This document shows, piece after piece, positions 16,588 to 24,663 of a stretch of DNA of 64,000 nt. The translations under genes were made by a program, and so were the position numbers. This DNA comes from an uncultured Prevotellaceae bacterium (GTDB lineage Bacteria > Bacteroidota > Bacteroidia > Bacteroidales > Muribaculaceae): the NCBI GenBank assembly GCA_937916085.1, contig CALGGO010000015.1:1-64000 (forward strand), in the 5' to 3' direction. How positions within the stretch are numbered: position 1 is the stretch's first letter; each line of letters starts with the position of its first letter. The notes beneath the pieces were generated by a model. The model did not search any database. It was not told the DNA's origin and was given only the letters and a program-made list of their open reading frames with translations.

Positions 16588-16614
16588 CAGTTAATATTCA
16601 AATAATGAGAAATT

Positions 16615-17763
16615 ATGTATCAGTTTAAAGTTCCCGATAAGATAATGATGGGCGACAATATCGTCGCTACGGTTGAGAACGTCTTTAACCTATATGGAAA
16701 GCACGCGTTGATAGTTACCGGTCCTAACGTTGCCCGCTCTACGATGATTGCCAGCTTGGAGCGCACGCTCGACAACGACCGTGTGAAATATTCTGTGATT
16801 ACCAGCATCGAAGGCGAGCCCACGGTGAGCATGATAGAACATGGCGTGGAAGCCTATCGCGAGAATGGCTGCGACTTTATCATCGGTCTAGGTGGCGGCA
16901 GCCCCCTCGATGCGTCAAAGGCGATTGCTGCGATGACGGTGCTCGAAGGATCGATAGCCGACTATAAAGGCGTGCGCATCGATGATGCCGTGCTGCCACC
17001 AGTGGTGTGCATCCCCACTACTGCTGGCACAGGCTCGGAGGTGACAAAATACACCATTATCACCGACGAGAATACTGGAGTGAAGATGCTGCTCACTGGC
17101 AACTCTCTCCTCCCCAAGATGGCGATGCTCGACTACACTTTCTCCAACGGCTGTCCTAAGACGGTGACTGCCGCTACAGGAATCGACGCTTTGACTCATG
17201 CCATCGAGGCGTTCATCTCGGTCAATGCCCAGCCTTTGACCGACGCCTTGGCGCTGAGTGCCATCAAGCGCATCATGCGCTATCTGCCTCAAGCCTACCG
17301 TGACGGCAGCAATTTCAACGCTCGCCGCGAGATGGCGATAGCCGCTTTGCAGGCAGGCATCTGCATCAACAACAGCAGCGTGACGCTCATTCACGGCATG
17401 AGCCGTCCCATCGGTGCCAAGTTCCATGTGCCTCACGGCATGTCGAACGCCATGCTTCTCAACGTGTGCCTGAGCGACATGGAGATGGCAGCCCGCCACA
17501 ACCTCGCGCGCATCGCCACCTATCTGCGCATCCAGGCAGTGGATGAGATTGACGCCAGCGAGAAATTTGTGGAAGAGGTGGAAAAACTCATCGAGAAGCT
17601 TGGTGTGCCCACCATGAGTGAGTATGGCATCAACCGCAGCGAGTATATGGCAGCCATCGACGACATGAGCTTTGAGGCCATTATGAGCGGCAGCCCCTCG
17701 CACGCTCCACGTGAATATACCGCCGATGATATTCGAGAGATTTATATTAAAGCATATAAATAG
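16615..17763 (+). CDS. Iron-containing alcohol dehydrogenase
   Basis: A 382-residue group III (Fe-ADH) oxidoreductase using NAD(P)H to reduce an aldehyde, or the reverse. Visible family signatures are GGGSPLDASKA (dinucleotide binding), TTAGTGSEVT, DALTHAIEAF and HGMSRPIGAKFHVPHGMSNA, which hold the metal-binding Asp/His residues. Substrate cannot be told from sequence; 1,2-propanediol or butanol-type dehydrogenases share this length. Its stop codon is immediately followed by a composite repeat array. No partner gene is adjacent. Confidence 0.92.
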   Translation: MYQFKVPDKIMMGDNIVATVENVFNLYGKHALIVTGPNVARSTMIASLERTLDNDRVKYSVITSIEGEPTVSMIEHGVEAYRENGCDFIIGLGGGSPLDASKAIAAMTVLEGSIADYKGVRIDDAVLPPVVCIPTTAGTGSEVTKYTIITDENTGVKMLLTGNSLLPKMAMLDYTFSNGCPKTVTAATGIDALTHAIEAFISVNAQPLTDALALSAIKRIMRYLPQAYRDGSNFNARREMAIAALQAGICINNSSVTLIHGMSRPIGAKFHVPHGMSNAMLLNVCLSDMEMAARHNLARIATYLRIQAVDEIDASEKFVEEVEKLIEKLGVPTMSEYGINRSEYMAAIDDMSFEAIMSGSPSHAPREYTADDIREIYIKAYK

Positions 17764-17861
17764 TTTAGTGTTTAGAGTTTAGTGTTTAGAGTATTTCCTC
17801 GAGAGCTCGAATGCTCGAGTGCTCGACCACTTGAAAGCTCGAGCACTCAACCACTCGAATT
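17763..17861 (+). repeat. Composite array: heptamers GTTTAGT/GTTTAGA, then octamers CTCGAATG-like
   Basis: Four GTTTAGT/GTTTAGA units (17763-17790) and a transition unit are followed by eight 8-base units at 17798-17861 (CTCGAGAG, CTCGAATG, CTCGAGTG, CTCGACCA, CTTGAAAG, CTCGAGCA, CTCAACCA, CTCGAATT). Two unit classes are joined end to end between the ADH stop codon and the next gene. Confidence 0.88.
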
Positions 17862-17877
17862 TTTTAAATAATAAAAT

Positions 17878-18924
17878 ATGAAATTCAATAGATTATTGCT
17901 TGCCGCCTTGATTTCGGTGGCTGCTTGGGGAATGGCTAATGCTCAAGACGATGGGAATGGTTATGTGACCTTGTCGTTCAACGGCGATATTATGACTGGT
18001 TCTATTAAGCCTGAATATGACATGCCGCCCAATGATGGAAAGGATATTTTCATTGATTGTGATTCTATTATCAGGAGCGTGGATGTGGCGTGCGGCAACC
18101 TCGAGGGCGTGCTTGCCGACAACGGCAAGACGCGTAAGCGCCCCGGGCGTCTCTCCTTCTCGTTTATGATGCCCACCAAGAGTGTGAAGCTGCTAGTGGA
18201 TGCTGGCTACGACTTCATGGGCATCGCCAACAACCACATCAACGACTTCTATCCTGTGGCTATCCAATCTACCATCAAGACCTTGACCGACAACGGCATT
18301 GGTGTTGCTGGCACAAAGGACTGCGAGACAAGTATCAAGGTGATTAACGGCGTGAAATATGGTTTCTGCGCCTTCGGTCACGAGAATTACACGTTGCGCA
18401 CTCAGGACACCGTTACAGTGAAACGCATTGTCAAGAAACTGCGCAAAGAATGTGTTATTGTGATTGTGTGCTTCCATGGCGGCTCCGAGGGGCTGGACCA
18501 GCGGCATTTGCCCTACGGCACCGAGTATTTCTATAAGGCCGATCGTGGCAACTTGCGACAGTTTGCCCATCTGTGTATCGACTGCGGTGCCGACATCGTG
18601 TATGGTCACGGTCCTCATGTGCCACGAGCCATGGAGCTTTACAAGGACCACCTCATCGCCTATAGCTTGGGCAACTTCGCCACACCGCGTGGCATGAAGC
18701 TGCATTACCAGACCGCCTACGCCCCGCTGCTGGTGGTTCGCCTCGACAAGGACGGTAAGTTTGTGGACGGTAAAATCCATTCGTTCATCCAAGTTCGCGA
18801 CAAAGGTCCCCGCTTTGATGCCACCAACTCTGTAGCTAAGGATATACGCTCGCTCACCGAAGAAGACATAAAAGACAACCATCTCAATATCGCCGATGAT
18901 GGCACAATAACCATAAAGAAATGA
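17878..18924 (+). CDS. Secreted CapA-like metallophosphatase-fold protein
   Basis: A 348-residue protein of the PgsA/CapA family (PGA_cap), whose members have a calcineurin-like fold and are linked to poly-gamma-glutamate capsules. A Sec signal peptide (about 1-22) ends at ANA-QDD. Conserved blocks: FNGDIM, ACGNLEGVLAD, GIANNHINDF, FHGGSEG and GHGPHVP, which carry the expected metal-binding Asp/Asn/His. It overlaps by ATGA with a paralogue, so the two are translationally coupled and arose by tandem duplication. Capsule function is inferred from family only; no capB/capC genes are present. Confidence 0.87.
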   Translation: MKFNRLLLAALISVAAWGMANAQDDGNGYVTLSFNGDIMTGSIKPEYDMPPNDGKDIFIDCDSIIRSVDVACGNLEGVLADNGKTRKRPGRLSFSFMMPTKSVKLLVDAGYDFMGIANNHINDFYPVAIQSTIKTLTDNGIGVAGTKDCETSIKVINGVKYGFCAFGHENYTLRTQDTVTVKRIVKKLRKECVIVIVCFHGGSEGLDQRHLPYGTEYFYKADRGNLRQFAHLCIDCGADIVYGHGPHVPRAMELYKDHLIAYSLGNFATPRGMKLHYQTAYAPLLVVRLDKDGKFVDGKIHSFIQVRDKGPRFDATNSVAKDIRSLTEEDIKDNHLNIADDGTITIKK

Positions 18925-20030
18925 AACACGTTAAATATCTGGCACTTGTTGCCCTCGTGGCACTGGCAAGCTGTAGTGGAGGCAGCACCCACCAGCAGGC
19001 ATCTTCACAAAGTGCCAACGATTCAACATCGGCAGCTCAAAACGAACCTGCCAAACCGCGCATTAACGGCACTGTGACCATAGCCATGAACGGCGACATG
19101 ATGCTTGGGTCTATCAAGCCTAACCGCCTCTTGCCCGACAACGACGGCAAAGACCTGCTGCGCGACAGCCGTGAGATAACACAAAACGCCGATGTGGCGT
19201 GCGGCAATCTTGAAGGAGTGCTCGCCGATGAGGGCAGCACACGCAAGGCGCCTGGACCGCTGTCGTTCTCGTTTATGATGCCCACTAAATACGTCAATCT
19301 GCTAGTAGATGCAGGCTACGACTTTATGGGCATTGCCAATAACCATATTTTCGACTTTTGGGATGCTGGCATCCAATCGACTATCAAGACATTGCGCGAT
19401 GCGGGCATTGGCGTGGCAGGCACAAAAGACTGCGAGACGAGCATTAAGGAGATTAACGGCGTGAAATATGGCTTCTGCGCCTTCGGCCACGAGGACTATT
19501 CACTCAAGACCCAAGACACGGCTACGGTGAAGCGCGTCATCACTGGACTGAGACCTCAATGCGACATACTGATAGTGTGCTTCCACGGTGGGGCTGAGGG
19601 TACTGGATGCCGCCATGTGCCACAGGGTAAGGAATATTTCCACGGTATGGATCGTGGTGACGTGCGGCAGTTTGGCCACATGGCTATCGACTGTGGTGCC
19701 GACATTGTGTATGGCCACGGTCCCCATGTGCCACGTGGCATGGAGCTATATAACGACCACCTGATAGCCTATAGTTTAGGAAACTTCTGCACCTTAGGCA
19801 TGAGCACGGCGGCTCAAACGGGCTATGCGCCCTTGCTTGTTGCCAAGATTGACGGCAACGGCAAGTTCGTTGAAGGCAAGATACATTCCTTCATACAAGG
19901 TCACCGCACTGGTCCGCGCCGTGATGCCAACAACCTAGTGCCTAAAGACATCAGGTCGCTCACTCTTGAAGATTTTAAAGACAACAAACTGGATATTGCC
20001 GACGACGGCACCATAAAGCCTAAGAAATAA
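18921..20030 (+). CDS. CapA-like lipoprotein, tandem paralogue
   Basis: A 369-residue paralogue of the preceding protein with the same motif order (MNGDMM, ACGNLEGVLADEG, GIANNHIFDF, FHGGAEG, GHGPHVP). It differs at the N-terminus: a lipobox ALASC predicts a lipid anchor, followed by a Ser/Gln-rich linker. The pair may thus put one copy free in the periplasm and one on a membrane. Its stop TAA shares one base with the start of the next gene, so three or more genes form one operon. The family role is poly-gamma-glutamate-type polymers or another metallophosphatase reaction. Confidence 0.87.
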   Translation: MKHVKYLALVALVALASCSGGSTHQQASSQSANDSTSAAQNEPAKPRINGTVTIAMNGDMMLGSIKPNRLLPDNDGKDLLRDSREITQNADVACGNLEGVLADEGSTRKAPGPLSFSFMMPTKYVNLLVDAGYDFMGIANNHIFDFWDAGIQSTIKTLRDAGIGVAGTKDCETSIKEINGVKYGFCAFGHEDYSLKTQDTATVKRVITGLRPQCDILIVCFHGGAEGTGCRHVPQGKEYFHGMDRGDVRQFGHMAIDCGADIVYGHGPHVPRGMELYNDHLIAYSLGNFCTLGMSTAAQTGYAPLLVAKIDGNGKFVEGKIHSFIQGHRTGPRRDANNLVPKDIRSLTLEDFKDNKLDIADDGTIKPKK

Positions 20031-20662
20031 TGAGGAAAATAAGTGTTTTAATAGCAGTGATTATAGCTCTGGCGTTCTATGCTGGAGCCTATGATGGTGT
20101 GAGCAAGTTGTTTGTGGAGGAAAACGGCGACTTGTTCAACTCTATCACCATGTCAACACGATATGAGCTGATAAACAACTATGGCAGAGCCGACAAGACC
20201 GAATTATATAATGACCTTCACACCGAAGAGACGCGCATTCTTGCTCTCACCGACGAATATATGAAGATTGCCACCTCGTCGGCGCAGACTGTGGAGATGA
20301 AACTGCTGCACAAGTCTAAGCGCGATACCGTGATTGCCGTTATCGAGACCGTTGCCGTGCCTTACAAAGACAGCCGCCTCACGTTCTACGACACCAAATG
20401 GAATAAGCTTGACGCCTCGAAGTTCATTAAGATCCCCACATTCGATGACTTTATCTTGCCGTCGATGCCAAAAGACCTGCGAAACAACTTGGTAAACAGT
20501 ATGATGATGACCATGATAGAGCTGCGGTTTGAGGGCGAGACTCTTGTGGCTCAATGCAACGCCAACGACTTCTTCATGGGCGAGGACTTCAACACTTTCC
20601 AGCCTTATTTGGCAAAGAAGGTGGTTTACACAATCAAGAATTGCACGTTCAAGAAGAAATAA
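20030..20662 (+). CDS. DUF3256 family exported protein
   Basis: A 210-residue protein with a cleavable signal peptide (about 1-20). The overall pattern, including VSKLFVEENGDLF and DDFILPSMPKDLR, matches DUF3256, a Bacteroidota-only family of unknown function. No catalytic motif is visible. It is translationally coupled to the CapA-like lipoprotein (overlap of one base) and followed after 6 bases by xseA, so the operon is capA-like, capA-like, DUF3256, xseA, xseB. Confidence 0.75.
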   Translation: MRKISVLIAVIIALAFYAGAYDGVSKLFVEENGDLFNSITMSTRYELINNYGRADKTELYNDLHTEETRILALTDEYMKIATSSAQTVEMKLLHKSKRDTVIAVIETVAVPYKDSRLTFYDTKWNKLDASKFIKIPTFDDFILPSMPKDLRNNLVNSMMMTMIELRFEGETLVAQCNANDFFMGEDFNTFQPYLAKKVVYTIKNCTFKKK

Positions 20663-20668
20663 TACATA

Positions 20669-21961
20669 ATGCCGCAATCTTTAACCCTACTGGAATATAA
20701 CCGCCGCATCAAGAACTTGATGTACGACCCCGACGTGCAGAACTGCTGGGTCACTGCCGAGACCAGCGACCTGCGCGTGAGCCGTGGGCATTGCTATCTG
20801 GAGTTGATACAGAAAGATGACAGTGGTGCCACGGTGGCAAGGCTCGGCGCTGTGATTTGGGCTAACACTTTCGCGCGACTTGACGCGCAGTTTTTCCACG
20901 TCACCGGCAAGCATCTCGCCACTGGCATGAAGGTGATGGTGAACGTGAACGCCAATTTCCATGAGCTATATGGCCTGAAGGCTGTCATCAACGGCATCAA
21001 CCCGGAGTTCACGCTGGGCGATATGGAGCGCATCAGGCAGGAAATCATTGCACGCCTCACCAAAGAGGGCATTATCGATATGAACAAGCAGCTGTCGTGG
21101 CCACTTGTCCCACAGCGCATCGCAGTAATCTCGGCAAGAGGTGCGGCGGGATATGGCGACTTCCTTAACCAGCTGCATAACAATGCCTACGGGCTTAAGT
21201 TCTACACTTGCCTCTTCGAGTCGGTGATGCAGGGCGTGAACACCGTGCCGAGTGTGATTGCCGCTCTAGACCGCGTTGCCGCAGTAGAGGAGATGTTTGA
21301 CTGCGTGGTGATAATTCGTGGGGGTGGCTCCACAAGCGACCTCAACTCTTTTGATAACTACGACCTGGGCGCCAATATCGCCCAGTTCCCGTTGCCCATC
21401 ATCACCGGCATAGGCCATGACCGCGATGTCACGATTCCTGATAGGGTGTCGAAACTGCATGTCAAGACTCCGACTGAAGCCGCTGAATTCCTGGTGAGAT
21501 GCGGCTTGGCACAGCTTAATCTGCTCAATGAGATGGCAACGGCGGTGGTGAGTTCTTCACGCGAAGCGATAGTTCACGCCAGGGAGCAACTGTCGTATTA
21601 TGGGAACTACATACCCCTCTCGGCACAGAAACTTGTTGAGACGAGCCGTGCGAGGCTCTTAGGATATGCGCAGTCCATTCCGCTAGTGCTCAAGGCGCGA
21701 ATTGATAGTGAGAAGTCGCATTTAGACCGTCTCGTTGAAGCGACAAAGACAGCGGTGGCAGCCAGCATGGAGCGTGAGCGCATGAGGCTCACGGCGCTCA
21801 CCGACAAGGTGCAGCTGCTCTCGCCGCAGAATATACTCGACCGTGGCTATTCGCTCACCACCCTTAACGGTCATGTGGTGACGAGCGTCGCCGCCATCAA
21901 GCAAGGTGACAAACTGGTTACTACGTTGAAAGACGGCAAGATTGAAAGTGTTGTAGAATAA
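20669..21961 (+). CDS. xseA: Exodeoxyribonuclease VII large subunit
   Basis: A 430-residue XseA, which with XseB degrades single-stranded DNA to oligonucleotides. It has an N-terminal OB-fold (NCWVTAETSDLRVSRGHCYLEL), followed by the catalytic domain with RIAVISARGAAGYGDF, VVIIRGGGSTSDLNSFD and ITGIGHDRDVTIPD, and a coiled C-terminal region. It lies in an apparent operon with xseB 16 bases downstream. Confidence 0.96.
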   Translation: MPQSLTLLEYNRRIKNLMYDPDVQNCWVTAETSDLRVSRGHCYLELIQKDDSGATVARLGAVIWANTFARLDAQFFHVTGKHLATGMKVMVNVNANFHELYGLKAVINGINPEFTLGDMERIRQEIIARLTKEGIIDMNKQLSWPLVPQRIAVISARGAAGYGDFLNQLHNNAYGLKFYTCLFESVMQGVNTVPSVIAALDRVAAVEEMFDCVVIIRGGGSTSDLNSFDNYDLGANIAQFPLPIITGIGHDRDVTIPDRVSKLHVKTPTEAAEFLVRCGLAQLNLLNEMATAVVSSSREAIVHAREQLSYYGNYIPLSAQKLVETSRARLLGYAQSIPLVLKARIDSEKSHLDRLVEATKTAVAASMERERMRLTALTDKVQLLSPQNILDRGYSLTTLNGHVVTSVAAIKQGDKLVTTLKDGKIESVVE

Positions 21962-21977
21962 AAAATAATAATGATAT

Positions 21978-22202
21978 ATGGAAAATCAAGAAATCGAGAA
22001 AATGACCTACACTCAAGCTGTCAATGAGCTTGGGGAGATAGTGAAGAAGATGCAAAGCCCCGAGTGCAGCATCGACAATCTGAGTCAATACACTGCTCGC
22101 TCACTGCAGCTACTCAAAGTGTGCAAAGCAAAACTCACCGCCACCGATGAGGAACTCAAGAAAGTCCTCGACGAGATGAGCGACGATAAAAACAATGCAT
22201 AA
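21978..22202 (+). CDS. xseB: Exodeoxyribonuclease VII small subunit
   Basis: A 74-residue helical protein with the XseB pattern (TYTQAVNELGEIVKKMQSPE, then leucine-rich helix with YTARSLQLLKVCKAKLTATDEEL). It binds XseA as multiple copies. Its stop codon TAA lies inside a GCATAAT heptamer, and the last residues (NNA) are at the array border. Confidence 0.93.
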   Translation: MENQEIEKMTYTQAVNELGEIVKKMQSPECSIDNLSQYTARSLQLLKVCKAKLTATDEELKKVLDEMSDDKNNA

Positions 22203-22217
22203 TGCACAATGCATAAT
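22197..22217 (+). repeat. Heptamer array, unit GCATAAT/GCACAAT
   Basis: Three units, GCATAAT, GCACAAT, GCATAAT; the first supplies the xseB stop. Same motif as 3409-3436 and 4053-4107. Confidence 0.8.
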
Positions 22218-22270
22218 GTAGGATATTTAATGAAACAATGCTGATTATATGCTGAGCTACTACTATTGTC

Positions 22271-22302
22271 TTGTTAGCTCGTCAGCTTGTTAACTTGTCA
22301 GC
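22271..22302 (+). repeat. Octamer array, unit TTGTCAGC-like
   Basis: Four units (TTGTTAGC, TCGTCAGC, TTGTTAAC, TTGTCAGC). With the bases before it (from about 22257) it resembles one half of the dispersed element at 33013-33180. Confidence 0.75.
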
Positions 22303-22315
22303 TAAATTAATAATT

Positions 22316-22570
22316 ATGGAAAAAGAAGATGATGTGGTTGTTTTCGCTATGTACGACAGCCCAGTTGATGCCAATATCGTGAAGGGTGTGCTTGAGAGCA
22401 ACGGCGTGATTGCCGGTGTGATGGGTGACTCCACAGCCAACGCACTAATGCAGGGATTTTCGCAAGGCACTATGCGCGTGGTAGTCTTTCGCAAAGACCT
22501 CCAAAAGGCACAGCAGATTATGGATTCAAGCCCCCTTGAATCCTCCGACATGGATATGAATTTAGAGTAA
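22316..22570 (+). CDS. DUF2007-type small protein
   Basis: An 84-residue protein with the pattern VVVFAMYDSPVDANIVKGVLESNGVIAGVMGD and MRVVVFRKDLQKAQQIMD, matching DUF2007 (putative signal-transducing protein, a small alpha/beta fold without known function). The start at 22316 is chosen because the frame upstream runs through the octamer array. A heptamer array begins ten bases after its stop codon. Confidence 0.75.
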   Translation: MEKEDDVVVFAMYDSPVDANIVKGVLESNGVIAGVMGDSTANALMQGFSQGTMRVVVFRKDLQKAQQIMDSSPLESSDMDMNLE

Positions 22571-22580
22571 GCGTAGAGAA

Positions 22581-22678
22581 ACTTAACACTTACCACTTAT
22601 TACTTGCTACTTGCTACTTGCTACTTACTACTTACTACTTACTACTTACTACTTAAAACTTACTACTTAAAACTTACC
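22581..22678 (+). repeat. Heptamer array, unit ACTTACT/ACTTGCT
   Basis: Fourteen units in perfect 7-base phase, each ACTT plus three variable bases. It lies between convergent genes; its last unit contains the minus-strand stop codon of mltG (22674-22676). Confidence 0.92.
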
Positions 22679-23771
22679 TCCTTATCCCTCTTTCTTTCAG
22701 CGCTTGGTGGTACTTGGCTGCGTAGGCTTCGTGCTGGTCATAAGTCTCGGCAAAGTTGTGGTAGCCCGAAAAGTCTTCCTTGGCGCACATGTAGATGTAG
22801 TTGTGCTGCGGAGCGTCGAGCACGGCATCAATCGACGATTTCTCGGGAAGGCAGATGGGACCAGGGGGCAGACCGAAAACATAATAGGTGTTCCACGGCG
22901 ACTGCACGCTGCAATCCTCAAAGGTGATGCGGCGCAGGGCGAAATTCTTGAGTGCGAATTTCACCGTTGGGTCGGCCTGCAGTTTCATGTGCTGTTTCAG
23001 GCGGTTCATATACAGGCGAGCTACCATGCCTTTCTCGTCGGCCTTATTGGTCTCTCCTTCAACGATAGAAGCCAGGGTCACCACCTCATTGGGTGTGAGT
23101 CCCAATTTCTCGGCTTTTGCCTTGCGCTCGTCGTTCCAGAACTGATCGTTGAATTTTTTCATGTGCTGCATGAGCTTGGCAGGCTCCACATCCCACAGGA
23201 ACTGGTAGGTGTCGGCCATGAAAAGCCCCGTGACGTTGTCGGGCGTCATCCCCACGCTTTGGCACAGCTCTTTATCGTTGAAAGCGGCGAGAAACTCCTC
23301 TTTGGGACGCATGAGAGTCTTTGCCAAACGTACAGCGAGGTCTTCCTTCGTGCGCAGGTTGTTGATGGTGACTTTCACCTCATTGGCAGCGCCACTGCGC
23401 AGATGCCGGGCGACGCTGAATGCGCTCTCACCCTTTTTGATCTTGAAAGCTCCCTGTCGTTTGCTCAAGTCGGCGTGGGTATATTCAAGCAGCGACACCA
23501 CCTTGCTGGCAAACTGGTCACTGGTATTCTGTGCGAGAGAGTCTTTGATAGCTTCTATGCTAGTGCCTTTGCGAATTAGCAACGTGGCATCTTTGTCGCT
23601 TTTGGTTGTGAGATATGGAGCCAAAATTATTGCTCCTATCGCCGCCAGCGCTACAAGTGCTACCGAGCAAACTGTCATCCACTTTTTCCATGTGGGCTTC
23701 TTGCTTGGTTTTGGGGTTGCTCTTTTGATTGTTCTTGCTCTCGATGTGGTCTTTTTCTTGTTCTCTGCCAT
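22674..23771 (-). CDS. mltG: MltG endolytic murein transglycosylase
   Basis: MltG (365 residues) cleaves nascent glycan strands in the periplasm and is thought to set their length. A basic cytoplasmic N-terminus and one membrane helix (about residues 32-52) are followed by a LysM-like region with ATLLIRKGTSIEAI and the YceG catalytic domain with ASIVEGETNKADE (catalytic Glu), MKLQADPTVKFAL and WNTYYVFGLPPGPICLPE. The start at 23771 is favoured over 23786, which adds only MIYEV. The stop lies in a heptamer array shared with the convergent gene. Confidence 0.93.
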   Translation of the reverse strand: MAENKKKTTSRARTIKRATPKPSKKPTWKKWMTVCSVALVALAAIGAIILAPYLTTKSDKDATLLIRKGTSIEAIKDSLAQNTSDQFASKVVSLLEYTHADLSKRQGAFKIKKGESAFSVARHLRSGAANEVKVTINNLRTKEDLAVRLAKTLMRPKEEFLAAFNDKELCQSVGMTPDNVTGLFMADTYQFLWDVEPAKLMQHMKKFNDQFWNDERKAKAEKLGLTPNEVVTLASIVEGETNKADEKGMVARLYMNRLKQHMKLQADPTVKFALKNFALRRITFEDCSVQSPWNTYYVFGLPPGPICLPEKSSIDAVLDAPQHNYIYMCAKEDFSGYHNFAETYDQHEAYAAKYHQALKERGIRR

Positions 23772-23829
23772 TACTTCGTAAATCAAAAAGTTCGAATGAT
23801 ATTGTAAAGCGTTGCAAAGGTAGTAAAAA

Positions 23830-23864
23830 GTTGTCAGTTTTCAGTTATCAGTTGTCAGTTTTTG
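23830..23864 (+). repeat. Heptamer array, unit GTTGTCA
   Basis: Five 7-base units: GTTGTCA, GTTTTCA, GTTATCA, GTTGTCA, GTTTTTG. Confidence 0.8.
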
Positions 23865-23890
23865 TTCCCGGTGTTCAAAAGTTGTAAGAA

Positions 23891-23927
23891 AAAAAGCGTG
23901 ACCTTATCATTGAAGGTCACGCTTTTT
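23891..23927. terminator. Strong bidirectional terminator
   Basis: AAAAAGCGTGACCTT and AAGGTCACGCTTTTT are perfectly complementary around a 7-base loop, with T runs on both strands. Confidence 0.9.
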
Positions 23928-23980
23928 ATTTTGAGTGTTAGATGTGTAGAGGGGAGAGTATAACGAAGAGAACGTTATGT

Positions 23981-24008
23981 CTCAAAACTCTAACCTCTAA
24001 CCTTTTTA
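23981..24008 (+). repeat. Short heptamer array, unit CTCTAAC
   Basis: Four units (CTCAAAA, CTCTAAC, CTCTAAC, CTTTTTA) lie at the end of the secretion-tail fragment. Confidence 0.6.
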
Positions 24009-24229
24009 TTATTTCACAACCTTAGTTGTTGAAGTAGTGCCGTCGGCATTGGTGGTAACCACGATGTTCACGCCCTTGAATGGACGGTCGCTAACGCGGC
24101 CCATGGCGTCGATGTACTTAACCGAAACAGCGTTGCTTGCATTGATGGTGCTGATGGCGGTGTTGCCATCGTCCTCAAGAACTACTACCTCAGGAACATT
24201 CTCAAGGTCAACGTCTATGAGAACAGTCG
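24009..24229 (-). pseudogene. Orphan C-terminal secretion tail, gene remnant
   Basis: The minus-strand frame encodes about 70 residues ending VKYIDAMGRVSDRPF-KGVNIVVTTNADG and a K-V-V-K terminus. This matches the C-terminal tails of the secreted proteins at 25754, 39583 and 52994. Upstream, the same frame runs into a shadow of the PAS gene and has no start, so it is a remnant of a secreted-protein gene. The junction is at the PAS stop codon. Confidence 0.7.
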
Positions 24230-24559
24230 CTAGTCGCGGTTGTAATGCGGCATGTCGTTGGGGATGACCATTGAGATTTCCACCATGCCGGCGACTTTGC
24301 CGTTGACGCGCCAGGGCGACTGGTAAATCATTTTGCGCTGTCCGTTTTTGGTGATGGTGTAGGCGTTGATGGTGTCGCTCTCCATCATGTGCCTGATCAT
24401 CTGTTGCGAGCGTTCGTTGTGGCAGGGGAAGAGGTTTTGCCCCACCATCGACTTGCCGCCTTTGTTGAATGTCTCTCGTGATTTCTCGTTCATGTAAATC
24501 ACTTTCCCTTCGGTGTCGCACACCGTTACTGCGCAATGCAGTTGTTCTGCCCAATCCAT
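24230..24559 (-). CDS. Single-domain PAS protein
   Basis: A 109-residue protein consisting of one PAS fold: LHCAVTVCDTEGKVIYMNEKS at the start, then LFPCHNERSQQMIRHMME and a closing sheet with GKVAGMVEISMVIPNDMPHY. Stand-alone PAS proteins of this type with a conserved CHxExS segment are common in Bacteroidota; the ligand is unknown and no output domain is attached. It lies downstream of the C26 amidotransferase gene in the same direction, across a 9-base-repeat array. Confidence 0.85.
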   Translation of the reverse strand: MDWAEQLHCAVTVCDTEGKVIYMNEKSRETFNKGGKSMVGQNLFPCHNERSQQMIRHMMESDTINAYTITKNGQRKMIYQSPWRVNGKVAGMVEISMVIPNDMPHYNRD

Positions 24560-24618
24560 AATTTTTAGTTTTCACACAGTGTCGCTTCGCTCCACAATGT
24601 GTTAGTTATTAGTTATGT

Positions 24619-24663
24619 TTTTCTAGATTTTCTAGAAATTCTAGATTGTCTAGAATAACTAGA
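24619..24663 (+). repeat. Nonamer array, unit TTTTCTAGA
   Basis: Five 9-base units (TTTTCTAGA twice, AATTCTAGA, TTGTCTAGA, ATAACTAGA). The last contains the minus-strand TAG stop of the amidotransferase. Two 7-base GTTAGTT/ATTAGTT units precede it. Confidence 0.85.

Noticed and set aside
24230..24575. Single 188-residue protein joining the PAS-region shadow to the secretion tail
   Set aside because: The N-terminal two thirds are an out-of-frame reading of the PAS gene (Arg/His-rich, low complexity); only the last 70 codons look real.
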